Assembly: GCF_030316825.1 (NCBI RefSeq)
Contig: NZ_JASZYU010000001.1
Location: forward strand, 2,418,001 to 2,482,000
Reading direction: 5' to 3'
From: Variovorax fucosicus
GTDB lineage: Bacteria > Pseudomonadota > Gammaproteobacteria > Burkholderiales > Burkholderiaceae_C
DNA length: 64,000 nt
Part shown: positions 27,181 through 35,247 of the stretch, in pieces
Layout of the letters: every line of letters starts with the position of its first letter
Position numbering within the stretch: position 1 is the stretch's first letter
Position numbers and translations under genes: made by a program
Notes under the pieces: generated by a model
The model's database searches: none
What the model was told of the DNA's origin: nothing
What the model saw: the letters and a program-made list of their open reading frames with translations, nothing else

Positions 27181-27987
27181 ATGAAAAAGACAGTCTTGAT
27201 CACGGGTGCATCTTCCGGTTTTGGCCTGATGCTTGCCAACAACCTTCATCAACAAGGTTTCAATGTCATCGGCACCAGTCGTGAGCCGGAAAAATATGCC
27301 GGCAAGGTGCAGTTCAAACTGCTGCGCTTGGACATCGATGACGACAACTCGGTCAAGTCATTCACCGACGAGTTGTTCCGGTACACCAAGCAGTTGGATG
27401 TACTGGTCAACAACGCAGGCTATATGGTCACCGGCCTCGCCGAGGAAACGCCGATGGACTTGGGCCGGCAGCAGTTTGAAACGAATTTTTGGGGAACGGT
27501 AAAGGTGACCAATGCGTTGCTGCCGCACTTCAGGGCGCAAAAGCACGGGCAGATCATTACAGTGAGCTCCATCGTGGGCTTGATCGGCCCGCCGAACCTG
27601 TCGTTTTACGCGGCATCCAAGCACGCAATCCAGGGTTACTTCAAATCGCTGCGCTTCGAGTTGAATCAGTTCAACATCAAGGTAAGCATGGTTGAGCCGG
27701 TCTGGTTCAAAACGAACCTGGGCCACAACGCCGTTTCCCCTGCCAATGGCCGCATCGCGGATTACAACGCCTACCGAAAGCTGGCCGATACCGCGACTCA
27801 AAAAGGAATCGATGAGGCAGAAGCGCCAGACGCGGTCGTCAACACCATCACCAAGCTGATTGGGACGAGGGAGCCCAGGTTCAGCAATCCGGTTGGAAAA
27901 ATGACCGGGATGATTCTCTTCCTCCAGAGCTACGTGCCGAAGATGTTTGAAGGCTCCATTCTGAAGAGCGTGCAAACAGCCAAATAA
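27181..27987 (+). CDS. Short-chain dehydrogenase/reductase
   Basis: The 268-residue classical SDR contains the NAD(P)-binding TGASSGFG (about 8-15), NNAGYM, and the catalytic ITVSSIVGLIG...SFYAASKHA with Y143 and K147. It uses NAD(P)H for oxidoreduction of an unknown alcohol or carbonyl. The YCII-domain gene follows 18 bases later, likely in the same unit under control of the divergent HxlR protein, as is common for quinone or aldehyde detoxification sets. Confidence 0.92.
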   Translation: MKKTVLITGASSGFGLMLANNLHQQGFNVIGTSREPEKYAGKVQFKLLRLDIDDDNSVKSFTDELFRYTKQLDVLVNNAGYMVTGLAEETPMDLGRQQFETNFWGTVKVTNALLPHFRAQKHGQIITVSSIVGLIGPPNLSFYAASKHAIQGYFKSLRFELNQFNIKVSMVEPVWFKTNLGHNAVSPANGRIADYNAYRKLADTATQKGIDEAEAPDAVVNTITKLIGTREPRFSNPVGKMTGMILFLQSYVPKMFEGSILKSVQTAK

Positions 27988-28005
27988 ACCTATGGAAATC
28001 GAACC

Positions 28006-28302
28006 ATGAAATATTACCTCTGCAAATTCATTCCGCCGCGCGCAAACTTTCTAGCAACCATGTCTGCGGATGAGCAGACGTGGATGCGGCAGCATGGCGC
28101 TTACTTGAACGACCTCTTGGCCAAAGGGCTGATCGTCGCCCACGGACCCGTTGTTGACGGAAATGGTGGCTATGGCGTTTCGCTCTATCAAATCCCCGAC
28201 GATCAAGACATCTCGTCATTTACATCCGAAGATCCTATTGTCAAGAATGGTGTGGGTCATTACGAGCACTACACCATGCCCCAACTGAAGGCGCGAGGCT
28301 GA
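28006..28302 (+). CDS. YCII-family small protein
   Basis: The 98-residue single-domain protein matches the YCII-related ferredoxin-like fold: KYYLCKFIPPRANFLATMSADEQTWMRQHGAYLNDLLAKGLIVAHGPVVDGNGGYGVSLYQI, where the conserved histidine/aspartate pair of YciI appears as QHGAYL and GPVVDGNGGYGV. Members may be small dehydrochlorinase-like or binding proteins. It is cotranscribed with the SDR gene. Confidence 0.88.
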   Translation: MKYYLCKFIPPRANFLATMSADEQTWMRQHGAYLNDLLAKGLIVAHGPVVDGNGGYGVSLYQIPDDQDISSFTSEDPIVKNGVGHYEHYTMPQLKARG

Positions 28303-28442
28303 TAAATCTGCCGCTCACTGGGCGGCATCGGCCTGCTCGCTTGCTTCAAAGCCGGATCGGTGCCACCCCACGAAATGGAACGTTGCGTTCCTACAGCCGC
28401 AGCGCGCACCAGGCGGTAATTTGCGAAGCTGGAGACATCCCC

Positions 28443-29369
28443 ATGCCTGCAGCCAAACACCCCAACCCGCGCGTGCTCTGGAAGGGCGCGATCAGCTTCG
28501 GCCTGGTGCACATACCGGTCGCGCTGTATTCGGCCACCAGCGACAACAGCGTCGACTTCGACTGGCTCGACAAGCGCAGCATGGATCCGGTCGGCTACAA
28601 GCGCATCAACAAGAAGACCGGCAAGGAAATCCCGCGCGAGCAGATCGTCAAGGGCATCGAATACGAAGATGGCCAGTACGTCGTGCTGAGCGATGCCGAG
28701 ATCGCCGCCGCCTACCCGAAGACCACGCAGACCATCGAGATCGAGACCTTCGTGCCGGCCGACGGCATACCGTTCATCTACCTCGAGCGCCCCTACTACG
28801 TGGCCCCGATCAACCGCGGTGCCAAGGTCTATGCGCTGCTGCGCGAGACGCTGCAGCGCAGCGGCCGCGTGGGCGTCGCGCGCGTGGTGATCCAGACCAA
28901 GCAGCATCTTGCGGTGCTGGTGCCTTCGGGGCCGGGGTTGGTGCTCAACCTGCTGCGCTGGGGCGCCGACATCCGGCCCTGGAAAGATCTGCCGCTGCCT
29001 TCCGAAAACGCGCGTGAGGCGGGCCTGACCGACCGCGAGCTGAAGATGGCCTCCGAACTGGTCAAGGACATGAGCTCCGACTGGGATCCCGACGAGTTCA
29101 AAGACTCGTTCAAGGACGAGATCATGAAACTGGTCGACCGCAAGGTCGAAGCCGGCCAGACCGAGGCGGTCACGCAGCCCGAGGCGCAGGAAGAGGGCGG
29201 CCAGAGCAGCGCGAAGATCATCGACCTCACCGAGCTGTTGCAGCGCAGCCTGCGCAAGGGCGGTGGCAAGGCGGCGGCCGACGAGCCCGCCGACGAACAA
29301 CCCGCCGCCAAAAAGCCGGCCGCCAAGCGTGCGGCCCGCAAGCCGGCTGCCAGGCGGCGCGCCGCCTGA
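28443..29369 (+). CDS. ku: Ku homodimeric DNA end-binding protein
   Basis: The 308-residue bacterial Ku binds double-strand ends and recruits LigD for non-homologous end joining. The Ku core runs from LWKGAISFGLVHIPVALYSATSD to about residue 260. A lysine/alanine-rich C-terminal tail (AAKKPAAKRAARKPAARRR) is typical of long Ku proteins that bind DNA non-specifically. The ATG at 28443 is the family start; the frame extends upstream. ligD begins 8 bases after the stop. Confidence 0.96.
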   Translation: MPAAKHPNPRVLWKGAISFGLVHIPVALYSATSDNSVDFDWLDKRSMDPVGYKRINKKTGKEIPREQIVKGIEYEDGQYVVLSDAEIAAAYPKTTQTIEIETFVPADGIPFIYLERPYYVAPINRGAKVYALLRETLQRSGRVGVARVVIQTKQHLAVLVPSGPGLVLNLLRWGADIRPWKDLPLPSENAREAGLTDRELKMASELVKDMSSDWDPDEFKDSFKDEIMKLVDRKVEAGQTEAVTQPEAQEEGGQSSAKIIDLTELLQRSLRKGGGKAAADEPADEQPAAKKPAAKRAARKPAARRRAA

Positions 29370-29377
29370 AAGGGGCG

Positions 29378-31855
29378 ATGACGATGGGCGCACGCGAGGC
29401 CTTGGCCCGCTATCACGGCAAGCGCGATTTCACGCGCACGCCAGAGCCCAGGACCGGTGGCCGCAAGGCGGCGGGCACCCTGCAGTTCGTCGTTCAGAAA
29501 CACCACGCGAGCCATCTTCACTACGACTTCAGGCTCGAACTCGATGGCACGCTCAAGAGCTGGGCGGTGCCGAAAGGGCCGTGCCTCGATCCCACCGTCA
29601 AGCGCATGGCGGTGCAGGTGGAAGATCACCCCATTTCGTATGCGAACTTCGAAGGCACCATCCCGCCCAAGCAGTACGGTGCGGGCACCGTGATCGTGTG
29701 GGATCGCGGCGCGTGGCTGCCCGAGGGCAACGCACGCGAAGGGCTCGCCGCGGGCAAGCTCAAGTTCGAACTGCGCGGCGACAAGCTGCATGGCCACTGG
29801 ACGCTGGTGCGCATGCACGGCAAGGCCAGCGAGCGGCAGCCGGCCTGGCTGCTGATCAAGGAACACGACGACGCCGCGCGCCCACTGGCCGGCTTCGACG
29901 TGCTCGAAGCCTTGCCCGACAGCGTGCTGAACAAGCCCTCACCGGCCGCCTTGCCGAAGCAGCCGCGCGAGGACAAGGCGGCAGACGCGCCGCGCCGCGC
30001 CTTGCCCGCAAAGCTCGCCCCGCAACTCGCGACCCTGGCCGACGGGCCGCCCGCTGAACCTGAGGAATGGCTCTACGAACTCAAGTTCGATGGCTATCGG
30101 TTGCTCACGCGCATCGAGGGCAAGTCGGTGCAATGCTTCACGCGCAACGGGCACGACTGGTCGGCCAAGCTGCCTGAACTCGTCGCCGTCTTGAAGAAAC
30201 TCGGCGCGCGGTCGGCCTGGCTCGATGGCGAGATCGTGGTCGACAGCGACAAGGGCGCGCCCGACTTCCAGGCGCTGCAGAACGCGTTCGACAGCAGGGC
30301 CACCGGCCGCATCGCCTACTGGCTGTTCGACCTGCTGTTTCTCGATGGGCGCGATCTGCGGGGCCTGCCGCTGGAGCAACGCCGCAGCCTGCTGGCCGAA
30401 CTGCTCGGTCCCCAACTGGCCGCGCCGTTGCGCCTCAGCGAAGCCTTCGATGTGGCGCCACGCGACCTGCTGGCCTCGGCCGCGAAGCTCGGGTTCGAGG
30501 GCATCGTCGGCAAGCGCAAGGGGTCGACCTACCAGTCGAAGCGCTCGCCCGACTGGATCAAGCTCAAGCAGCACCGGCGCCAGGAGTTCGTGATCGGCGG
30601 CTACACGGCGCCCAAAGGGTCGCGCGCCGGCTTCGGTGCGCTGCTGCTCGGCGTGTACGACGCGGCAGGCAAGCTGCAGTACTGCGGCAATGTCGGCACC
30701 GGGTTCGATGCGAAGCGCCTGGCCGACATCGAAGCGAAGCTTGTGAAGCTGCACGCGAAGGCATCGCCATTCGCGGCTGCGGTGCCGGCCTCCGTCAAGG
30801 CGCAGTGGGTGCGCCCGCAACTGGTGGCCGAGGTGTCGTTCGGCGAATGGACCCGCGAGGGCCGGATCCGCCATTCGGTGTTTCAGGGCTTGCGCAGCGA
30901 CAAGCCGGCGCACGAAATCGTGCATGAAGAGGCGCAAAAGATGAAAGCACCCCCCAAGCTGCGCAACGTGAGCCATGCCGACCGCGTGATCGACCCGCAA
31001 AGCGGTGCCACCAAGGGCGACCTGTACGCCTACTACCAGGCCGCGGCCGAGCTGATGCTGCCGCATCTGCGCAAGCGGCCGGTGTCGCTGGTGCGTGCGC
31101 CAGCCGGTGTCGGCGGCGAGCTGTTCTTCCAGAAGCACGCGCAGAGCGGCGAGATGCCGGATGTGAAGCTGCTCGATCCGGCGCTCGACCCCGGCCACGA
31201 GCCGCTGCTGCAGATCGACACGGCCAAGGGGCTGCTGTCGGCGGCGCAGATGAACACCATCGAGCTGCACACCTGGAACGCCACCTCCGACGCGATCGGC
31301 AAGCCCGATCGCATGACCTTCGACCTCGACCCCGGCGAGGGCGTGCCCTGGCCGCAGGTGCAGGAAGCGGCCCTGCTGGTGCAGGTGCTGCTGAAGGAAC
31401 TCGGGCTGCCGGCCTTTCTCAAGACCAGCGGCGGCAAGGGCCTGCACGTGGTGGTGCCGCTGCGGCGGGCGAATGGCTGGGACGCCGTCAAGGACTTCTC
31501 GCAGGCTGTGGTGGCGCATCTTGCCGACACCATTCCGGCGCGGTTCGTTGCCAAGAGCGGGCCGAAGAACCGCGTCGGCAAGATCTTCGTCGACTACCTG
31601 CGCAACGGTTTCGGGGCCACCACGGCGAGTGCGTGGTCGGTGCGCGCCCGACCCGGGCTGGGCATTTCGGTGCCGGTGCGCTGGGAGGAGTTGCCCGACC
31701 TGGGCAGTGGCGCCCACTGGACGCTGGCCAACATCGGCGGCCGCATGGCGCAGGGCAACCAGCCCTGGGCGCAGCTCGCGCAACAACGCGCCGGCCTCGC
31801 CAGCGCGATGCGCCGGCTCGGCCACACGCCTAGGGAGAAACCTCGTCGGTCGTGA
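29378..31855 (+). CDS. ligD: DNA ligase D (phosphoesterase-ligase-polymerase)
   Basis: The 825-residue enzyme has three domains in the Pseudomonas order. A 3'-phosphoesterase domain (about 20-170) includes FVVQKHHASHLHYDFRLELDG. An ATP-dependent ligase domain (about 205-500) has nucleotidyl lysine K236 in ELKFDGYRL. A primase/polymerase domain (about 540-815) has metal-binding aspartates 649 and 651 in FDLDPGEG and TSGGKGLHV. A gggg Shine-Dalgarno sequence precedes the ATG at 29378. It forms an operon with ku; its 3' end overlaps the convergent transglutaminase gene by 26 bases. Confidence 0.96.
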   Translation: MTMGAREALARYHGKRDFTRTPEPRTGGRKAAGTLQFVVQKHHASHLHYDFRLELDGTLKSWAVPKGPCLDPTVKRMAVQVEDHPISYANFEGTIPPKQYGAGTVIVWDRGAWLPEGNAREGLAAGKLKFELRGDKLHGHWTLVRMHGKASERQPAWLLIKEHDDAARPLAGFDVLEALPDSVLNKPSPAALPKQPREDKAADAPRRALPAKLAPQLATLADGPPAEPEEWLYELKFDGYRLLTRIEGKSVQCFTRNGHDWSAKLPELVAVLKKLGARSAWLDGEIVVDSDKGAPDFQALQNAFDSRATGRIAYWLFDLLFLDGRDLRGLPLEQRRSLLAELLGPQLAAPLRLSEAFDVAPRDLLASAAKLGFEGIVGKRKGSTYQSKRSPDWIKLKQHRRQEFVIGGYTAPKGSRAGFGALLLGVYDAAGKLQYCGNVGTGFDAKRLADIEAKLVKLHAKASPFAAAVPASVKAQWVRPQLVAEVSFGEWTREGRIRHSVFQGLRSDKPAHEIVHEEAQKMKAPPKLRNVSHADRVIDPQSGATKGDLYAYYQAAAELMLPHLRKRPVSLVRAPAGVGGELFFQKHAQSGEMPDVKLLDPALDPGHEPLLQIDTAKGLLSAAQMNTIELHTWNATSDAIGKPDRMTFDLDPGEGVPWPQVQEAALLVQVLLKELGLPAFLKTSGGKGLHVVVPLRRANGWDAVKDFSQAVVAHLADTIPARFVAKSGPKNRVGKIFVDYLRNGFGATTASAWSVRARPGLGISVPVRWEELPDLGSGAHWTLANIGGRMAQGNQPWAQLAQQRAGLASAMRRLGHTPREKPRRS

Positions 31856-32648
31856 CTTCGAAGCGCTGCAGCGTGTTGACGCCGAACACCATGGTGATCG
31901 GCACGTCGGCCGCGTCGCGGCCCCTCGCCACCACGATCCGGCCGATGCGCGGCGTGTTGTGGCGGGCGTCGAAGGTGTACCAGCGGTCGCCCAGCCAGAC
32001 CTCGAACCAGGCGCTGAAATCCATCGGGTACGGCACCGGCGGAATACCGATGTCGCCAAGATAGCCGGTGACATAGCGTGCCGGGATGTTCATGCAACGG
32101 CACAGCGTGATGGCCAGGTGCGTGAAGTCGCGGCAGACGCCGACGCCTTCGCGATAGCCCTCGAGCGCGGTGCGGGTGGCGCGGGCGCGCTGGTAGTCGA
32201 AGCGCAGATGGTTGTGCACCCAGTCGCAGATGGCCTGCACCCGGTGCCAGCCCGGCGTCACGTTGCCGAAGGTGTTCCATGCGAACTGCAGCAGCTCGCT
32301 GTCGACCTCGCAGTAGCGGCTTGGCAACACGAACGGCAGCGTTGCCACCGGAAGATCGGCGGCTGCGAGCTGTTGGGCGCCGTAGTCGACCGGGTCGGCC
32401 CAGCCCGTGTCGTACACCACGGCCTCGTTGCGCAGTCGCACGCTGCTCACGCCGAACGGCACATGCACCCGCGCGCAGTGGTTGTCGAACAGGTCGCGGT
32501 AGTGGTCTGTGACCAGCGGCGGGCTGATCGTGATGCTCTCTGCACCGACGATGTCCGCGGCGCGTGACGGGTGCACCTGCAGCATGTAGATCAGGGCCGT
32601 GGGTGCGGTGACACCGAGTTCAATGTCGAAACCGATTTTGATGTGCAT
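31830..32648 (-). CDS. Transglutaminase-like domain protein
   Basis: The 272-residue protein has a bacterial transglutaminase-like N-terminal domain (MHIKIGFDIELGVTAPTALIYMLQVHP) followed by the papain-like core: the catalytic cysteine in GVCRDFTHLAITLCRCMNIPARYVTGY, the histidine in TFDARHNTPRIGR and its partner aspartate. It is a probable cysteine protease or amidase. The ATG at 32648 is the family start; the frame runs on upstream without similarity. It converges on ligD. Confidence 0.88.
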   Translation of the reverse strand: MHIKIGFDIELGVTAPTALIYMLQVHPSRAADIVGAESITISPPLVTDHYRDLFDNHCARVHVPFGVSSVRLRNEAVVYDTGWADPVDYGAQQLAAADLPVATLPFVLPSRYCEVDSELLQFAWNTFGNVTPGWHRVQAICDWVHNHLRFDYQRARATRTALEGYREGVGVCRDFTHLAITLCRCMNIPARYVTGYLGDIGIPPVPYPMDFSAWFEVWLGDRWYTFDARHNTPRIGRIVVARGRDAADVPITMVFGVNTLQRFEVTTDEVSP

Positions 32649-32921
32649 GAACCGCTTCCCTGATGGATGTGTAGACCGGTGGAAGCAGGTTTGATGCCGA
32701 CCCGGTGAGATGCGTCCCATCGTAGCGGTGCGCGGCGCTGTTCGGGCAGGAGTGCCACCCCGATCTCGCGTAGGTCGCCGGCGCTCGCGCGTCGGCCGGC
32801 TCCTACTCGTTGCGGCTCACGCCCCTGACAGTACGCGGGGCCCGCTCACTACGGGCTTTGGCCGACCCGAGGCCGAAGATGGTGGCTCGCTGCAAGGCAC
32901 CCTTCCCATCGAAAGCTTTTC

Positions 32922-35102
32922 ATGACGCCACAAAACAAGGCAGCGGCCGGGCGCCGTCCCAAAACCGGTGACGCAGCCAATGCCAAGCAGGAACAACTCG
33001 GTGGCTACACCGCCGAACCCGCGGCGCGTCTCACGACCAATCAGGGCGTCCAGATTCCCGACAACCACAACTCGCTCAAGGCGGGTGTGCGTGGGCCCAC
33101 GCTGCTCGAAGACTTCATCCTGCGCGAGAAGATCACGCACTTCGACCACGAGCGCATCCCGGAACGCGCGGTGCATGCACGCGGCTCGGCGGCGCACGGC
33201 TACTTCCAGGTCTACAAATCGATGTCGCAGTTCACCTGTGCCGACTTCCTGCAAGACCCCGCCGTCAAGACGCCGGTGTTCGTCCGCTTCTCGACCGTGG
33301 CGGGTTCGCGCGGCTCGGCCGACACCGTGCGCGATGTGCGCGGTTTCGCCGTCAAGTTCTATACGCAGCAGGGCAACTACGACCTGGTGGGCAACAACAT
33401 CCCGGTGTTCTTCGTGCAGGACGCGATCAAGTTCCCGGATCTGGTTCACGCCGTGAAGCCCGAGCCGCACCACGAGATGCCGCAGGCGGCAAGCGCCCAC
33501 GACACCTTCTGGGACTTTGCCTCGCTGATGCCCGAGACCACCCACATGCTGATGTGGGCCATGAGCGACCGTGCGATTCCGCGCAGCCTGCGCATGATGG
33601 AAGGCTTCGGCGTCCACACCTTCCGCTTCGTCAACGCGCGCGGTGAAAGCCACTTCGTCAAGTTCCACTGGAAGCCGAAGCTCGGCATCCATGGCCTGGT
33701 CTGGGACGAGGCGCAGAAGATCGCCGGCAAGGACGCCGATTTCCATCGTCGCGACCTGTGGGAAGCAATCGAGAACGGCGCCTTCCCCGAATGGGAACTC
33801 GGCGTGCAGATCATTCCGCAGGACAAGGAGCATTCGCTCGGCTTCGACCTGCTCGACCCGACCAAGCTGATCCCCGAAGAAATGGTGCCAGTGCAGAAGA
33901 TCGGCAAGATGGTGCTGAACCGCAACCCCGACAACTTCTTTGCCGAGACCGAGCAGGTCGCGTTCCATCCGGGCCATGTGGTGCCCGGCATCGATTTCTC
34001 GAACGACCCGCTGCTGCAGGGGCGCCTGTTTTCCTACACCGACACGCAGATCTCGCGGCTCGGGGGGGCCAATTTCCACGAGTTGCCGATCAACAAGAGC
34101 GTGTGCCCATTCCACAACTTCCAGCGCGACGGCATGCACCGCCAGACCATCGCACGCGGCCAGGTGGCTTATGAACCCAACTCGCTCGGCAGCGGCAGCG
34201 AGTTCCGCGTTGATGGTTCGAGCGGCGGCTTCCAGTCGTTCCCTGAAGAACTCGAGCCGCCCAAGGTGCGCCGTCGCAGCCCGTCGTTCGACGACCATTT
34301 CACCCAGGCGCGCCTGTTCTTCAACAGCCAGAGCGCAGCCGAGAAGGAGCACATCATTGCGGCGTTCCGTTTCGAACTCTCGAAGCTCGAAGTGCCGGCG
34401 ATCCGCCAGCGCATGGTCGACAACCTTGCCCATGTCGACGAGAAGCTCGCGCGCCGCGTGGCCGAGTCGCTGGGCATCGGCGCGCCCGATGCGAAGGCCG
34501 CTGCCGGTCGGGCTGGTTTTCGCGACCACCGGATCACCATGGCCGTCGAGGAATCGCCCGCGCTCAGCATGGCCGATACCGGCGATGGGTCGGTGCGCAC
34601 GCGCAAGGTCGCGATCCTCGTGGCCGACGGCGTCGACTCCGCCTCGCTGAAGCCGATCCGCGAGGCCATCGAGCAGGCCGGTGCACAGTGCAAGGTGGTC
34701 GGCCCGCGCCTGGGCAGCGTGACCAGCGCGTCGAAGCGCCAGGTCGACGTCGACGCCACGTTCGCGAACACGCCGTCGGTGATGTTCGATGCGGTGCTGG
34801 TGCCGGGCGGCAAGGAGGCTGTGGCGGCGCTGGTTCGCAACGGTGACGCCGTGCACTTCGTGCTGGAGGCCTACAAGCACTGCAAGGCCATCTGCACCGT
34901 GGGCGAGGGCGCGGGTCTGCTGTCCACGCTCGGTATCGGCGCCGATGCCAAGGGCGCGCCCGCGGGCGTGGTGGTGGCCGCGACGCCGGTCACCAACCTT
35001 GGCGACAACACCGCAGCACAACAGATCGCGCATGCCTTCGTGGCCGCGATCGCGAAGCACCGGCATTGGGATCGCGCCAACATCGACGCGGTACCGGCTT
35101 GA
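32922..35102 (+). CDS. katE: Catalase HPII (KatE), large-subunit type
   Basis: The 726-residue product is a clade 2 large catalase. Essential histidine H85 is in VHARGSAAHGYF. The proximal haem ligand Y372 is in RLFSYTDTQ, and HHEMPQAASAHDTFWDF and FVQDAIKFPD follow the usual order. A C-terminal DJ-1/PfpI-like domain (about 565-725, RKVAILVADGVDSASL) is characteristic of HPII. It decomposes hydrogen peroxide in the cytoplasm. The 273-base upstream gap shows no other gene. The surrounding ku/ligD pair makes this a local DNA-damage and oxidative-stress neighbourhood. Confidence 0.97.
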   Translation: MTPQNKAAAGRRPKTGDAANAKQEQLGGYTAEPAARLTTNQGVQIPDNHNSLKAGVRGPTLLEDFILREKITHFDHERIPERAVHARGSAAHGYFQVYKSMSQFTCADFLQDPAVKTPVFVRFSTVAGSRGSADTVRDVRGFAVKFYTQQGNYDLVGNNIPVFFVQDAIKFPDLVHAVKPEPHHEMPQAASAHDTFWDFASLMPETTHMLMWAMSDRAIPRSLRMMEGFGVHTFRFVNARGESHFVKFHWKPKLGIHGLVWDEAQKIAGKDADFHRRDLWEAIENGAFPEWELGVQIIPQDKEHSLGFDLLDPTKLIPEEMVPVQKIGKMVLNRNPDNFFAETEQVAFHPGHVVPGIDFSNDPLLQGRLFSYTDTQISRLGGANFHELPINKSVCPFHNFQRDGMHRQTIARGQVAYEPNSLGSGSEFRVDGSSGGFQSFPEELEPPKVRRRSPSFDDHFTQARLFFNSQSAAEKEHIIAAFRFELSKLEVPAIRQRMVDNLAHVDEKLARRVAESLGIGAPDAKAAAGRAGFRDHRITMAVEESPALSMADTGDGSVRTRKVAILVADGVDSASLKPIREAIEQAGAQCKVVGPRLGSVTSASKRQVDVDATFANTPSVMFDAVLVPGGKEAVAALVRNGDAVHFVLEAYKHCKAICTVGEGAGLLSTLGIGADAKGAPAGVVVAATPVTNLGDNTAAQQIAHAFVAAIAKHRHWDRANIDAVPA

Positions 35103-35125
35103 GCTTGAGCCTTCGCTCGATCCTC

Positions 35126-35146
35126 TTAGGCCGTTCGCGCTAGACC
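35126..35146 (+). promoter_or_regulatory. Conserved YTAGRCC-pair box, copy 1
   Basis: Two 7-mers, TTAGGCC and CTAGACC, are separated by the 7 bases GTTCGCG. The box starts 122 bases before the CHAT gene ATG. A closely matching box stands 117 bases before tssK (52548-52568): 16 of 21 positions are identical, including the spacer core TTCGC. Confidence 0.55.
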
Positions 35147-35247
35147 GTCTTGCAAGTAGGCGGCACCAGACCCCCCTCCTAGACTTTCCGGCCAAGGTCT
35201 GAGAGGCACGCACCGCGTGCCGGCAGGCCCTGCGCCGCGGGGGTCGA

